Shown: positions 27,962-37,296, counted from the stretch's first letter. The stretch: DNA of 64,000 nucleotides from Mycobacteroides saopaulense (GCF_001456355.1 NZ_CP010271.1:1550001-1614000), one strand, 5' to 3'. Numbers and translations: made by a program. The notes: generated by a model not told the origin, from the letters alone.

Positions 27962-28642
27962 TCAGCTGGCTCCGCGCTCTTCCTGCGTGCCGTCTTCGGG
28001 CGCGGGGATGAGGGTGTGCCAGTTGTCGCGTGTTGCGCGGCCGGCGCCCTCGCTGTCACCGGCCTCGCACCGGGCGATGATCTGCTCGTGCAGAGCCACC
28101 GAGTGGCGCCCGTCGCGGCTGGAGAACCGGATGCGTTCCAGGCGGCGCAGCACCGGGGTGACCTGTTCGAGTACGGCGGCGATGTACGGGTTGGCGCTGG
28201 CCTCGACGGCGACGGTGTGAAACTCGTCGTCCGCGGCCAGTGCGGCATCGGGGTCGTGGGCGTCGAGCGCGGCGGCAAAGCGGGTGTTGGCGTGGCGCAT
28301 CGCGGCCAGATCACCGGCGGAGATGTTGGCGATGGCTTCCCGCACAGCCAGCTCGTGCATCGCGGCGGCGACCGACTGCGCCGCACGTGCCTCGCGGACG
28401 TCGACGGGGCTGACGATGGTGTGCCGACCGGGCTGGGTCTGCACCAGACCGGCCTGCTCCAGGCGGGCGAGGGCCTCGCGGATCGGGGTTCGGCTCACGC
28501 CGAGCCACCGGCTCAGTTCGTCGTCGCGCAGGCGCTCGCCGGGGGCCAGGGTGCCGTCCACGATGGCCTTACGCAGGGCCTTGTATGCGTCGTCGCGCAG
28601 GAGAGACCGCGCTACGACGCCTTCCGACGGGGGTACTGGCAT
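27962..28642 (-). CDS. GntR family (FCD) transcriptional regulator
   Basis: A GntR-type winged helix (LRKAIVDGTLAPGERLRDDELSRWLGVSRTPIREALARLEQAGLV) at the N-terminus is followed by an all-helical FCD domain with spaced His/Asp residues that may bind a metal-bound ligand. I start at ATG 28642 (226 residues). The frame is open to 28678, but that extension would be coded by the palindrome TGCAATATATTGCA, better read as an operator. It likely controls itself and the ACC-deaminase-like gene downstream. Confidence 0.85.
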   Translation of the reverse strand: MPVPPSEGVVARSLLRDDAYKALRKAIVDGTLAPGERLRDDELSRWLGVSRTPIREALARLEQAGLVQTQPGRHTIVSPVDVREARAAQSVAAAMHELAVREAIANISAGDLAAMRHANTRFAAALDAHDPDAALAADDEFHTVAVEASANPYIAAVLEQVTPVLRRLERIRFSSRDGRHSVALHEQIIARCEAGDSEGAGRATRDNWHTLIPAPEDGTQEERGAS

Positions 28643-28655
28643 GCAATATATTGCA
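28642..28655. promoter_or_regulatory. Perfect 14-bp palindrome, likely GntR operator
   Basis: TGCAATATATTGCA is a perfect inverted repeat at the beginning of the minus-strand GntR gene. It is AT-rich against a GC-rich background and overlaps the first base of the preferred start codon and a TATATT that could serve as a -10. This placement suits autorepression. Confidence 0.55.
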
Positions 28656-28708
28656 CATCGGTCGGCAGGAATCGTCAAGTACCCGGACGTGCCGGGGTGA
28701 TGCGCCTG

Positions 28709-30742
28709 TTAGAAGCGGCCGCTTCCGCCGCGATAGCTGATTCCCGAAGACCGGGATGAGCCGCCGTAGGAGGACGACCCGGACCCGGACCAGGAACTGT
28801 GATGGCTCGATCCGCCGCTGAGCATGCCGCGCAGGATGCCGCCGATCACCGCACCCGCCACATTGCCGGCCACGTCACCGGCGACGCTGTATCCGCCATA
28901 GTTGCCGTACCCGTTGCTGTAGTAAGACTGCGCCGCGCGGACTTCTTGCATCGCGCCGCTTTCGGCGCGCGCGGCCAGCTCGGCGGCGCGGTTGGCCCAC
29001 AAGATGGCGTTCGACGGATTCGACTCGCGGCTGGCCTCGGCGGCGGCGATGCTGCGCTCCGCCTCGGCGATGTCGCCCCGGGCCCCCGCGCCGATGGCAC
29101 CGCGATGCAGGCCGATGTACTGGCTCACCGAGGTCACCTTCTGGCGGGCGTTGCCGATGGCTTGTGCCAGCGCCCGGGCCCGGCGTTCGGCGGCGGCCTG
29201 CTCCTGCTGCACGGCCGCCAGCAGCTTGTCCAGCTCGGCGTCGGCCTTCGAGAGGTGGCCGAACGCCGTCAGGGGATCGGTGGCTCCCACGCGCTCGGCG
29301 TCGGCGACCGCCGACACAGCGGCATCGTGCGCCTGTGCCAGCTCCTTGGCATACGGCACGGCGGCCTGTTTTTGCAGTTCCTCGGCGTGAGCGATGCCCG
29401 ACTTGGTGTCCGCGATCGCCGCCGGCAGGGCGTCGGTGGCGTGCCGAATGTTGTTGGCGGCGTTGTCCACCGCGTCGAGCAGCGCGGTGGCCTGGTTGAG
29501 CGCCGACTCGGCCCCGCGCACCGCGTCCACGAGGCTCATCTGCTGGCCCTCCATCGGACGGGCCGCCAGTTCCCGCCCATGCGTGATCCGCGAATCCGCG
29601 AAGCGGACGCGCTCGTTGGCCTCGGTGATGTTTTCGGCGATCGGGGCCAGCGCCGCGCCGTCGAATTCGGTGCGCAACTGGGCCAGGATCTTTTCGGATT
29701 CGGGCACCCGTGCGGAGATCGCCACCACCTGTTGGGTGAGCGCGTTGAGCCGGTCGGGTGCGTTGATCACCAGGTTGCGCAGACCGTCGAAGGCCGTGGA
29801 CTGCTCGTCGAGGGTGCGGTCGGCGCGCGTGGCGGAGGTGATCACCTCGATCAGCAGCCGCCGCTGTTCCATCGGCGTCTCGGGGATGGCGTCGTCGAGC
29901 TGCTTGCGCACGGAGAAGGACTGCGCCAACGTCGCTTTCGCCGACTCCACGGCCTGGCGGAACGGCGTCGTCTGCTCGGTGCCGAACTCCTCGACCGCCA
30001 GCGCGAGCTCGGCCTCACTGGTGCGCACCGCGTTGTCGACATTCACCACAATCGATTTCGACAGCTCGTCGAGCGCGTCGACCGATTGGGCGGCCAGCGC
30101 CTGGGCGTCGGACGGGTCGATGCCCTTGGCGGCCTCGACCTCGGCGCGCCGTCGTGCCCGGTTGCGGAACCACGAATACAGCACGAAGGCCCCGACGATG
30201 ATGCCGCCGAACGCCAGCGCGCCCAGGATGGGCTTCCACGGTACGGCGAATGTCGAGGCGATCGCGTCCTCCAGACCGTTGGCGGTCTTGATGGCGGCGC
30301 CGTCCCAATCTTCCTTCCGCAGGGCCGGTTCGATGGTGTTGGACCGCAGGTCGTCGACCTCGGAGTCGGTGACATTCTGGATGTTCGACGGGAGCTGGAA
30401 GGAGTAGGCGCGGTCCTCGGTGGCCACCGCCAGCAGGGCGTCGCGGTCGCCGAAATTGCTTGCCTTCATGGTCTGCTCGGCCCAGGCCGCGGCGCCGGTG
30501 TTCCCGAAGTCTTTGACGAACACCACCCACAGCCGCACGTGCTGCGTCTCGTAGAGCTGGTCGATGGCGGCACGCACCCGCGACGGGTTCTTGAGCGCCC
30601 CGGCGCGATCGGTGACATAGCTCGGAACCCGGAAGGGCGGGTCGGCGCTCGCCGCCGGGGCCAACAGCAGTGTCGGGGCAAACACCGTGAACACCGCGAT
30701 CAGGACTCCCAGCAGACCCCCGAGGGCACGCAGCAGACGCAT
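28709..30742 (-). CDS. TPM-domain exported/membrane protein (Rv2345-like)
   Basis: A 677-residue protein with an N-terminal signal (hydrophobic LLGVLIAVFTVFAPTLLLAPAASA). A TPM domain follows (VTDRAGALKNPSRVRAAIDQLYETQHVRLWVVFVKDF, about residues 40-155), then a single membrane helix near 170-190. The long alpha-helical, Ala/Glu-rich cytoplasmic or coiled-coil region covers about 195-600. The tail is Gly/Ser/His-rich (GSGSSSYGGSS). It matches the arrangement of M. tuberculosis Rv2345 and likewise lies beside dgt-dnaG. TPM proteins are linked to membrane quality control and surface stress, but the mycobacterial role is unknown. ATG 30742 is preferred to TTG 30751. Confidence 0.86.
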   Translation of the reverse strand: MRLLRALGGLLGVLIAVFTVFAPTLLLAPAASADPPFRVPSYVTDRAGALKNPSRVRAAIDQLYETQHVRLWVVFVKDFGNTGAAAWAEQTMKASNFGDRDALLAVATEDRAYSFQLPSNIQNVTDSEVDDLRSNTIEPALRKEDWDGAAIKTANGLEDAIASTFAVPWKPILGALAFGGIIVGAFVLYSWFRNRARRRAEVEAAKGIDPSDAQALAAQSVDALDELSKSIVVNVDNAVRTSEAELALAVEEFGTEQTTPFRQAVESAKATLAQSFSVRKQLDDAIPETPMEQRRLLIEVITSATRADRTLDEQSTAFDGLRNLVINAPDRLNALTQQVVAISARVPESEKILAQLRTEFDGAALAPIAENITEANERVRFADSRITHGRELAARPMEGQQMSLVDAVRGAESALNQATALLDAVDNAANNIRHATDALPAAIADTKSGIAHAEELQKQAAVPYAKELAQAHDAAVSAVADAERVGATDPLTAFGHLSKADAELDKLLAAVQQEQAAAERRARALAQAIGNARQKVTSVSQYIGLHRGAIGAGARGDIAEAERSIAAAEASRESNPSNAILWANRAAELAARAESGAMQEVRAAQSYYSNGYGNYGGYSVAGDVAGNVAGAVIGGILRGMLSGGSSHHSSWSGSGSSSYGGSSRSSGISYRGGSGRF

Positions 30743-30792
30743 GGTCGCCAATCTAATGCCTCGCGAGGCGCGGGGAACCGTCCTGGCAGACT

Positions 30793-32085
30793 GTGCCTAC
30801 GATGCGCAAAAAGGATGCCTACACCGATTCCGACCGTGAACGCGTCGTCACCGAAACACCCAAGACGGCGATGATGGACATCCCGGCTGCTTCTTTGACG
30901 GAGTACCGGACCGACTTCGCGCGCGACCGCGCACGCGTCCTGCACAGCGCCGCCTTCCGGCGTCTGGCCGACAAGACTCAGGTGGTGGGCCCGCGCGAGG
31001 GCGACACGCCGCGCACCCGGCTGACCCACTCGGTGGAGGTGGCGCAGATCGGGCGCGGCATCGCCACCGGCCTGGGCGCCGACCCCGATCTGGTGGACCT
31101 GGCGGGCCTGGCGCATGACATCGGTCATCCGCCGTACGGACACAACGGGGAGCGCGCGCTCGACGAAGTGGCCGTCGACTGCGGCGGCTTCGAGGGCAAT
31201 GCCCAGAACCTACGCATCCTCACCCGGCTGGAACCCAAAGTGGTTGACGCGGACGGCAACAGTGCCGGGCTGAACCTGACGCGGGCAGCGCTGGATGCGG
31301 CGACGAAGTACCCGTGGCTGCGTCCGCCGGGTGGCGGAAAGTTCGGCGCCTACGACGATGAAGTGGACGCGTTGACCTGGGTGCGCCACGGCGCTCCGCC
31401 GCGGCGCCGGTGCCTGGAAGCGCAGATCATGGACTGGTCCGACGACGTCGCCTACTCGGTGCACGACGTCGAGGACGGCGTGATCTCCGGACGCATCGAC
31501 CTGCGGGTGCTGGCCTCGCCGGGGGAGGCCCAGGTGCTCGCGGAGCTGGGCGTGCAGTCCTTCGGCGGGCTGGAGCAGGGCGCGCTGGAGGAGGCAGCGG
31601 CACGCTTGGCCACGCTGCCGGTGGTCGCGGCCATCGGCCCCTACGACGGCACCCTGGGGGCCTCGGCCGACCTCAAGCGGTTGACCAGTGAGTTGGTGGG
31701 CCGGTTCGCCTCCGCGGCGATCGGGGCCACCCGAAAGGTTGCCGGGGACGGGCCGCTGGTCCGGTTCGAGGCCGAGTTGACCGTGCCCGAGGTGGTGGCC
31801 GCCGAGGTGGCGGTGCTGAAAATGCTTGCGCTGCAGTTCATCATGTCCGATCCGAAGCATATTGCGGTACAGGCCCGGCAGCGTGAACGCATTCACCGGG
31901 TGGCGCGCTGGCTGGCCGAAGGGGCCCCGGCCACCCTGGACCCGGTGTTCCTGCCCGCGTACAAGGATGCCGTCGACGCCGCGGCCCGCACCCGCGTGGT
32001 CATCGACCAGATCGCGTCCTACACCGAGAGCCGGTTGGAGCGGGTGGACCGCGATAGCCTGGGTGTTCAGGCCAGCTGGGGGTAG
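30793..32085 (+). CDS. dgt: Deoxyguanosinetriphosphate triphosphohydrolase-like protein
   Basis: A 430-residue HD-superfamily dNTP triphosphohydrolase. [11 protein letters not shown] precedes H79 in [13 protein letters not shown], and H108/D109 in [15 protein letters not shown] form the HD metal site; the later [10 protein letters not shown] carries further ligands. It hydrolyses dNTPs to deoxynucleosides and triphosphate. GTG 30793 and ATG 30802 are both possible starts. It precedes dnaG by 20 bases, and the two are probably co-transcribed, as in M. tuberculosis (Rv2344c-Rv2343c). Confidence 0.94.
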   Translation: MPTMRKKDAYTDSDRERVVTETPKTAMMDIPAASLTEYRTDFARDRARVLHSAAFRRLADKTQVVGPREGDTPRTRLTHSVEVAQIGRGIATGLGADPDLVDLAGLAHDIGHPPYGHNGERALDEVAVDCGGFEGNAQNLRILTRLEPKVVDADGNSAGLNLTRAALDAATKYPWLRPPGGGKFGAYDDEVDALTWVRHGAPPRRRCLEAQIMDWSDDVAYSVHDVEDGVISGRIDLRVLASPGEAQVLAELGVQSFGGLEQGALEEAAARLATLPVVAAIGPYDGTLGASADLKRLTSELVGRFASAAIGATRKVAGDGPLVRFEAELTVPEVVAAEVAVLKMLALQFIMSDPKHIAVQARQRERIHRVARWLAEGAPATLDPVFLPAYKDAVDAAARTRVVIDQIASYTESRLERVDRDSLGVQASWG

Positions 32086-32105
32086 GGCGGCATAGACTGA
32101 CCCAA

Positions 32106-34007
32106 ATGGCCGGACGCATCCCTGATCGCGATATCGCGGCGATTCGTGAGCGCACCCGGATCGAGGACATCGTCGGCGACTACGTCCAGCTCAAACGGGC
32201 GGGTGCCGACTCGCTCAAGGGCCTGTGCCCGTTCCACGACGAGAAGTCGCCGTCGTTCCATGTGCGGCCCAACCACGGGCATTTCCACTGCTTCGGCTGC
32301 GGCGAGGGCGGTGACGCCTACACCTTCATCCAGAAGATCGAACACATCACGTTCGTGGAGGCTGTCGAGCGGTTGGCTGATCGCATCGGCTACACCATCA
32401 ACTACGAGGGTGGCGGCACCGCCGCGCAGCGTGACCGTGGTACCCGGGCGCGGCTCGTGGCCGCTAACGCCGCGGCGCAGGAGTTCTACGCCGCCGCACT
32501 CGATTCACCCGAGGCGGCACCGGCGCGTCAGTACCTGACCGAGCGCAACTTCGACGGCGCGGCTGCCAAACAATATGGGTGCGGATACGCGCCGTCGGGG
32601 TGGGACACCCTGACAAAGCACTTGATGCGCAAGGGTTTCGAGTTCAAGGAGCTCGAGGCGGCGGGTCTGTCGAAGGAGGGCCGCCGCGGTCCGATAGACC
32701 GGTTCCACCGGCGGCTGCTGTGGCCGATCCGTGCCAGTAGCGGCGAGGTGATCGGCTTCGGTGCGCGCAAGATCTTCGACGACGACACCATGCCCGGCAA
32801 GTACGTCAACACCCCGGAAACCATGCTGTACAAGAAGTCTTCGGTGCTGTTCGGTCTCGATATGGCCCGCCGGGACATCGCCAAGGGGCACCAGGCCGTG
32901 GTCGTCGAGGGCTACACCGATGTGATGGCCATGCACCTGGCGGGTGTGACGACCGCGGTGGCCTCCTGCGGTACGGCCTTCGGCGACGAGCACCTCTCGA
33001 TGCTGCGCCGCCTGATGATGGACGACTCGTACTTCCGTGGCGAGCTCATCTACGTGTTCGACGGCGATGCCGCCGGCCAGGCCGCCGCGCTGAAAGCCTT
33101 TGAGGGAGAGCAGAACCTGGCGGGGCAGTCGTTCGTGGCGGTGGCCCCGGACGGGATGGATCCGTGCGATCTGCGCCTCAAGTCGGGGGAGGGGGCGTTG
33201 CGGGATCTGGTGGCGCGGCGCATCCCGCTTTTCGCGTTCGCGATCCGCAGTGCACTGGCCGAGTCGGACCTGGAGATCGCCGAGGGGCGCGTGGACGCGC
33301 TGCGCCGGTGCGTGCCGATGGTCGCCAAGATCAAGGACCCCACGCTGCGCGACGAGTACGCCCGTCAGCTCGCCGGATGGGTCGGTTGGGACGATGTGGC
33401 GCAGGTGCTCGCGCGGGTGCGTGAGGAGGCTGGTAAGGCCGCCAAGGGCGGTGCGGTGGCGACCGACCGTCGTCCCCGTGGGACCGAGCCCGCGGCGCCG
33501 AAGGTCAGCATGCCCGACCCCAAGGATCCGACGCTGTGGCCGCAGCGCGAGGCGCTCAAGGCGGCACTGCAGTTCCCGGCGTTCGCCGGACCGGTGTTCG
33601 ACTCGCTGACTACCGACAGCTTCACCCACCCCGGATACGTGGCGGTGCGCACCGCGATCGAGGCGGCCGGCGGCACTGCGGCGGGGATCGTCGGTGCGGA
33701 GTGGATCGAGAAGGTGCGTCAGAGCGCGTCGTCGCAGAACCAGGTGACGTTGATCAACGCGCTGACCGCCGAGGTGATCCAGGTGGACAGCGACGAGCGG
33801 CTGCCCCGGTACATCGGGTCGGTGCTGGCCAAGTTGCAAGAGGTGTGGGTCGGGCGGCAGGTGGCCGAGGTTAAGTCCAAGCTGCAGCGGATGTCACCGG
33901 TGGAGCACGCCGACGAGTACCACGCGTTGTTCGGCGATCTGGTGGCGCTGGAGGCGTACCGGCGCAGTCTGCTGGAACAGGTCAGCGGGGACGATCTGTC
34001 CGTCTGA
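32106..34007 (+). CDS. dnaG: DNA primase
   Basis: A 633-residue DnaG primase that makes RNA primers for replication. The N-terminal CHC2 zinc finger is C41, H44, C62, C65 (CPFHDEKSPSFHV to CFGCGEGG). The TOPRIM catalytic region has VVEGYTDVMA (about residues 265-275) and the DGDAAG motif (about 320). A helicase-binding C-terminal domain follows, ending near the dgt-dnaG operon end. The ATG at 32106 fits homologues beginning MAGRIPDRDI. Confidence 0.97.
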   Translation: MAGRIPDRDIAAIRERTRIEDIVGDYVQLKRAGADSLKGLCPFHDEKSPSFHVRPNHGHFHCFGCGEGGDAYTFIQKIEHITFVEAVERLADRIGYTINYEGGGTAAQRDRGTRARLVAANAAAQEFYAAALDSPEAAPARQYLTERNFDGAAAKQYGCGYAPSGWDTLTKHLMRKGFEFKELEAAGLSKEGRRGPIDRFHRRLLWPIRASSGEVIGFGARKIFDDDTMPGKYVNTPETMLYKKSSVLFGLDMARRDIAKGHQAVVVEGYTDVMAMHLAGVTTAVASCGTAFGDEHLSMLRRLMMDDSYFRGELIYVFDGDAAGQAAALKAFEGEQNLAGQSFVAVAPDGMDPCDLRLKSGEGALRDLVARRIPLFAFAIRSALAESDLEIAEGRVDALRRCVPMVAKIKDPTLRDEYARQLAGWVGWDDVAQVLARVREEAGKAAKGGAVATDRRPRGTEPAAPKVSMPDPKDPTLWPQREALKAALQFPAFAGPVFDSLTTDSFTHPGYVAVRTAIEAAGGTAAGIVGAEWIEKVRQSASSQNQVTLINALTAEVIQVDSDERLPRYIGSVLAKLQEVWVGRQVAEVKSKLQRMSPVEHADEYHALFGDLVALEAYRRSLLEQVSGDDLSV

Positions 34008-34008
34008 C

Positions 34009-34257
34009 CTACTTGTTGTCGAGCTGAGGCTCGGGCTCCAGGATCATGGTCGTCTCGTCGATCGGTGTGAGCTCCACCATGTGCGGGTCAGGGGACAGCG
34101 AGTTGGCCAGGCGCCGTCGGCTGATCTCGATCAGCTTCTTGGTCGCGGGGCTGCCGGTGACGGCCTGATACCCATTGACGATCTGCTCGTATCGGCGGCG
34201 GCCAGCCTTCGCACCCAGCACGTAGCCGGCTGCCAGCACCAACAAAACCCGAATCAC
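34009..34257 (-). CDS. Small membrane-anchored protein (Rv2342-like)
   Basis: An 82-residue protein with an N-terminal hydrophobic helix (VIRVLLVLAAGYVLGAKAG) and a basic YEQIVNGYQAV helix; the tail is acidic. The frame continues upstream to 34395, but GTG 34257 has a strong GGTGGAGGG ribosome site directly before it and matches the size of M. tuberculosis Rv2342 (about 85 residues), also convergent with dnaG. Function unknown. Its stop lies one base from the dnaG stop. Confidence 0.8.
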   Translation of the reverse strand: MIRVLLVLAAGYVLGAKAGRRRYEQIVNGYQAVTGSPATKKLIEISRRRLANSLSPDPHMVELTPIDETTMILEPEPQLDNK

Positions 34258-34479
34258 GAACCCTCCACCAACTAACGAAGTTCTCCCTATCCTGCCTGAC
34301 GCTCCTGTGAACGGCTGCGTCAGGACGGTCACATCTGCCCGCCTCTGAGCGACAACCCACGATGCCCACCGTTTTTGTCGCTCGTAGGCGGGCACCGAGG
34401 GGAACCGACTTGGCTTTCACCCCCGGTCGTAGGCTAGAGTCATGCCTCGGCTCGCGGTACAAACAACGCGAACCGGTAA

Positions 34480-34552
34480 TCCCCTGTAGCTCAATTGGCA
34501 GAGCTTCCGACTGTTAATCGGACGGTTCTTGGTTCGAGTCCAAGCGGGGGAG
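34480..34552 (+). tRNA. tRNA-Asn (GTT)
   Basis: Cloverleaf fits fully: 7-bp acceptor (TCCCCTG with CGGGGGA), D-arm GCTC/GAGC, anticodon stem TCCGA/TCGGA around loop CTGTTAA (anticodon GTT) and T-arm CTTGG/CCAAG with TTCGAGT. Discriminator G at 34552; no encoded CCA. Accessory genes begin just after it, consistent with tRNA-linked insertion. Confidence 0.97.
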
Positions 34553-34573
34553 CGCAGCAGGTTCTACGCCTCG

Positions 34574-34605
34574 AACTCCGTCTCCTCATGGAGGCGGAGT
34601 TTTGC
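34574..34605 (+). terminator. Rho-independent-like terminator of tRNA-Asn
   Basis: Twelve-base stem AACTCCGTCTCC / GGAGGCGGAGTT (one G-U) with a TCAT loop at 34574-34601, ending in a short TTTT run. It lies 22 bases after the tRNA. Confidence 0.75.
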
Positions 34606-34757
34606 GTTCACCGGCCAACAGCGATTCCGCACCGCGTCTAGGAGTCTCCACGCGACTCCACGCCAGCGCACACGACTGAGCGGCCATTATCCGGCTCGGT
34701 GCTTTGCCCGGTGGCGGCCAAGGCGGCGATTCGCGGACCCGTCGCTGGCTTGAATCC

Positions 34758-35081
34758 TCAACCCCGGGGTTCGCGTCGATGCCACCATGGTGCTGATCGC
34801 CAAGCTTCGCCTTCGATGGTCACTTCTCGGAAGCGTTCGTCGAGTTCGGCAACCGCCAGCCGGAGCCGGTGTGCACGGCGACCGCCGCGGTGCATGAGTG
34901 ATTCGAGCCGGTCGCGAGCGTCGTCAAGAATGAGACCGTCACACCATGGGCAGAAGCCGGTACGTTCATGGCCGCCTTCGCGTACTCGTTTCTCTGTTCG
35001 CTCTACGTGTTGGCGCCATTGGTTGAGATATCGCAGGGCGGCGCCATCTTGGCGGGGCCGGCGGATGCGGTGCGGGTTCAC
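34758..35081 (-). CDS. Small uncharacterised Cys-containing protein
   Basis: A frame of up to 107 residues. It contains GFCPWCDGLILDDARDRLESL, then an Arg/Leu-rich helical part and a WWHRR end. This arrangement (CxxC, ARDRLE, leucine/arginine helix, tryptophan-rich tail) is familiar from small actinobacterial proteins of unknown function. Codon pattern is coherent over the last 70 residues. The first 30 residues and the start ATG 35081 are uncertain. The surrounding 34606-35243 shows nothing else convincing. Confidence 0.5.
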   Translation of the reverse strand: MNPHRIRRPRQDGAALRYLNQWRQHVERTEKRVREGGHERTGFCPWCDGLILDDARDRLESLMHRGGRRAHRLRLAVAELDERFREVTIEGEAWRSAPWWHRREPRG

Positions 35082-35243
35082 CGCTGGAATAGGGCTCGTG
35101 CCCTTTCATGGAAAGTGTTCATATGCAACGCCGTATCGTGGCGCGGCCGGTGCAGGTCGGCCAAGATGCCGACGAAACCAAGATAGCAGGGAAGTCCGCG
35201 AAGGTGGCTGGCCGCACGCGCTCACAGTGGGCAGCCTGGGAAT

Positions 35244-35480
35244 CTAGCTGGGTGACTCGACGTCCTGTCCCGACGCGTAGTGAATCGTGACCGGGACGCC
35301 GGTCACCTCCTCGATCAGCATCGCGCCTAGCGGCTTCAGCTCGTAGTACCGGTGAACGTTGCCCTGCGTATCGGGCGCTGTGGAGCATGGCCCGTTCGGG
35401 CATACCACCCTGATCGGCGCCGCGAGCACGGCGATGAGCAGCGCGCCGACAATACCCGTGATGATGGCAGTTCTTTTCAC
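35244..35480 (-). CDS. Small exported protein, unknown function
   Basis: A 78-residue protein starting at GTG 35480, with GAGGGGTGAC just upstream as ribosome site. An N-terminal signal or anchor (AIITGIVGALLIAVLAAP) is followed by a short extracellular part with two Cys (VCPNGPC) and VTGVPVTIHYASG. The frame runs further upstream without a fitting start. Unknown family. Likely secreted or membrane-anchored. Confidence 0.6.
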   Translation of the reverse strand: MKRTAIITGIVGALLIAVLAAPIRVVCPNGPCSTAPDTQGNVHRYYELKPLGAMLIEEVTGVPVTIHYASGQDVESPS

Positions 35481-35568
35481 GTCACCCCTCGCTCGTCTCG
35501 TCCCCCGCAGCGCCAGATAGTCCGATCCAACGCCACCGCCAACTCGTCCGCGGACCAACGCCTCTGAT

Positions 35569-36097
35569 CTACGCCACCTGCCACAAACGACAGGCTACTT
35601 CTGGGGTCTCCGTGCAGATCGTGAACCGACGCTGCGGATGCTTGTAGCCGCCCTCGGCGCAGCCGTCCAAAGTGGTAGTGTCCAAGATGATCTCGATTGG
35701 CCTGATGCGTTTGGGTGCATCGGTGTCGGTGCAGGCAACCTTGGTTACAGGCTGGGCCACGCTGATGCACGACGATGTGTCCCATGCCAGGTCTAGACAT
35801 GCGGTGTACTGGCAGGTGGCCGCGGAGTTGGCGTAGACCGAGTGGTCGGCATCCCCGCATTCTTTCGGAACATTCACACGCTGAACGACCCGGTAGGTAT
35901 TTCGGTCCGAACCACAATCCACCACCGTTCAGTGCGGCATTCACCAGCTCGCCGCCCAAATTCACGCACCCACCCACCGGCGCCTCGAGGACCGAGGCCA
36001 GTCCCGCATACGGTCGAGGCGCCAGGATAGCTTCCGGTACGGCGCAACATGAGTCTGACGCTTGTGACCTGGGGAAAACCGCGATACCGTTGCGCAA
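35569..36097 (-). pseudogene. Frameshifted LppU-like Cys-rich secreted protein
   Basis: Two adjoining minus-strand frames together read like the conserved domain of LppU-type mycobacterial proteins. One frame gives APVGGCVNLGG then NAALNGG (about 35925-35986). The other resumes with DCGSDRNTYRVV, later ACLDLAWDTSSC, and ends at 35569. The switch falls in GGTGGTGGATTG (complement of 35915-35926), where removing one G joins the frames as GGDCGS. So a single-base insertion, or a sequencing error, seems to break the gene. No signal peptide is recognisable at the 5' side, so the start is also unclear. GTG 35925 could only give the C-terminal half. Confidence 0.5.
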
Positions 36098-36126
36098 TCG
36101 GAGCTTTGCTGCCAGCAGGGAGAGCT

Positions 36127-36636
36127 ATGAGAAAGCTGGGTTTATTAGTCCTTGCGGGCGCGCTGTTGCTTGCGTTTTTCGTCGTCTACGTCCGGGATCG
36201 TCCCGAGAGAAACGAGGCTCCGGTCTCTCGTGATGAGGCCGTTGGAGTCGCCTCCCCAACTACGGTCGCAACGATTTACATTGGCGGCCTCGTGCCCGCG
36301 CCTTTCTCCGATGTCGACGCCGTTATCGGTGGAGAGCAGCCGGTCTATAACGAGCCCAGATTCAGCGATGAGTCTTCGTCTACCGAGCCGCCAAGGCAAC
36401 GGTCGTGGACTTTGGCTTCGGGTACTCACGTCACCGTGAAATGTAGAGCGGGCTTGCCGTACTACACCTCCGAGGGCCGGACCTGGACTCCAGATTTATT
36501 CGTGTACTACGAATCGGGAAACCCTGCAGTCCAAGGGCAGGGTTACATCGCCGGGACCGCAATCGCTCTCCGGGGCCGCACGCCAGACACCAACCAGTTG
36601 ATTAGCGGGGAGCAGCTGCGGCTGTGCGGGCGATGA
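36127..36636 (+). CDS. Exported or membrane-anchored protein, unknown function
   Basis: A 169-residue protein starting at ATG 36127 with GGGAGA just upstream. The N-terminus is MRKLG followed by a hydrophobic helix ([17 protein letters not shown]). The rest is extracellular with two Cys (VTVKCRAG and RLCGR) that may form a disulfide. Base composition is somewhat lower in G+C than neighbouring core genes. No family recognised. Confidence 0.65.
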   Translation: MRKLGLLVLAGALLLAFFVVYVRDRPERNEAPVSRDEAVGVASPTTVATIYIGGLVPAPFSDVDAVIGGEQPVYNEPRFSDESSSTEPPRQRSWTLASGTHVTVKCRAGLPYYTSEGRTWTPDLFVYYESGNPAVQGQGYIAGTAIALRGRTPDTNQLISGEQLRLCGR

Positions 36637-36793
36637 CTTGTGTGAACGACGGCATGCAACACGACACCTCGCGCCGGCCCGATCTCGCTTCGATCCAAAC
36701 AACCTGCGTGCCAGTCGTGCAACGACTACAAGCCAGGACTGGGGGACCGCGGCTAGCTTGATGCGATGGACGGCGGCGGCAATGCTAGGCGAT

Positions 36794-37012
36794 ATGGCGC
36801 AAGGCATCGTGAAGTTCTTCAAGCCCGAGAAAGGCTGGGGTGCGATCACGTCACCTGAGCTGCCCGACGGGCTGGACGCCTTCGCGCACTACACGGCGAT
36901 TGAGGGCGAGGGCTTTCGGATGCTCAGTGAAGGGGAGGGCGTTGAGTTCGACTATGAGAAGAGGCAGCAGGACAGCTTCCAGTTCGTCGCAACACGCGTG
37001 CGTCAGCTCTGA
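36794..37012 (+). CDS. Divergent cold-shock-domain protein
   Basis: A 72-residue OB-fold cold-shock protein beginning [18 protein letters not shown]. The RNP1-like motif reads KGWGAI instead of the usual KGFGFI, and the RNP2-like motif DAFAHYTAI instead of VFVHFSAI; the [19 protein letters not shown] part follows the normal pattern. Such proteins bind single-stranded nucleic acids. ATG 36794 is chosen by homology to the family N-terminus; the frame is open much further upstream without a fitting ribosome site. Confidence 0.8.
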   Translation: MAQGIVKFFKPEKGWGAITSPELPDGLDAFAHYTAIEGEGFRMLSEGEGVEFDYEKRQQDSFQFVATRVRQL

Positions 37013-37036
37013 CTCGCGCCGACTGACTTGTGCGAC

Positions 37037-37296
37037 CTACTTGCGACGTAGCGCCCAATCTTCGCGCATCTCGCGACTGAAGCGCCATCCGATCCCATCG
37101 AAGGATTCCATGATCGGCTGCCCACCACCCGGTGACGGTAATAGGCAGGGCCCGCAAGGATCACTCCTAGAAATAAACCAAACAGCATCACGGTTATGGC
37201 TTTACGCCACATGCCTTTGACGGCGAAGTAGATCGGCCCAAAGAACAGAGCTGGCAGCCTTGTCCGGTCTCGCTGCCGATACCTTCTCGGTAGCAT
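37037..37296 (-). pseudogene. Small membrane protein gene (DUF2628-like), apparently frameshifted
   Basis: One minus-strand frame from ATG 37296 gives LPALFFGPIYFAVKGMWRKA and a hydrophobic helix (ITVMLFGLFLGVILAGP), much like DUF2628 membrane proteins. After about 37120 a second frame gives a natural-looking end, ESFDGIGWRFSREMRED then WALRRK and a TAG at 37037-37039. Staying in the first frame yields a poor tail that runs into the cold-shock gene. A frameshift near 37110-37130 is therefore likely. Evidence is by eye only. Confidence 0.35.

Noticed and set aside
28799..30874. 691-codon open frame on the plus strand
   Set aside because: It is antisense to the TPM-domain gene, whose signal peptide, domain order and synteny are clear. 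Long antisense frames are expected in GC-rich codon-biased DNA.
34630..34670. Near-repeat of GTGGAGTC-like sequence after the tRNA-Asn terminator
   Set aside because: Too short and imperfect to be an attachment site or operator, with no second partner seen.
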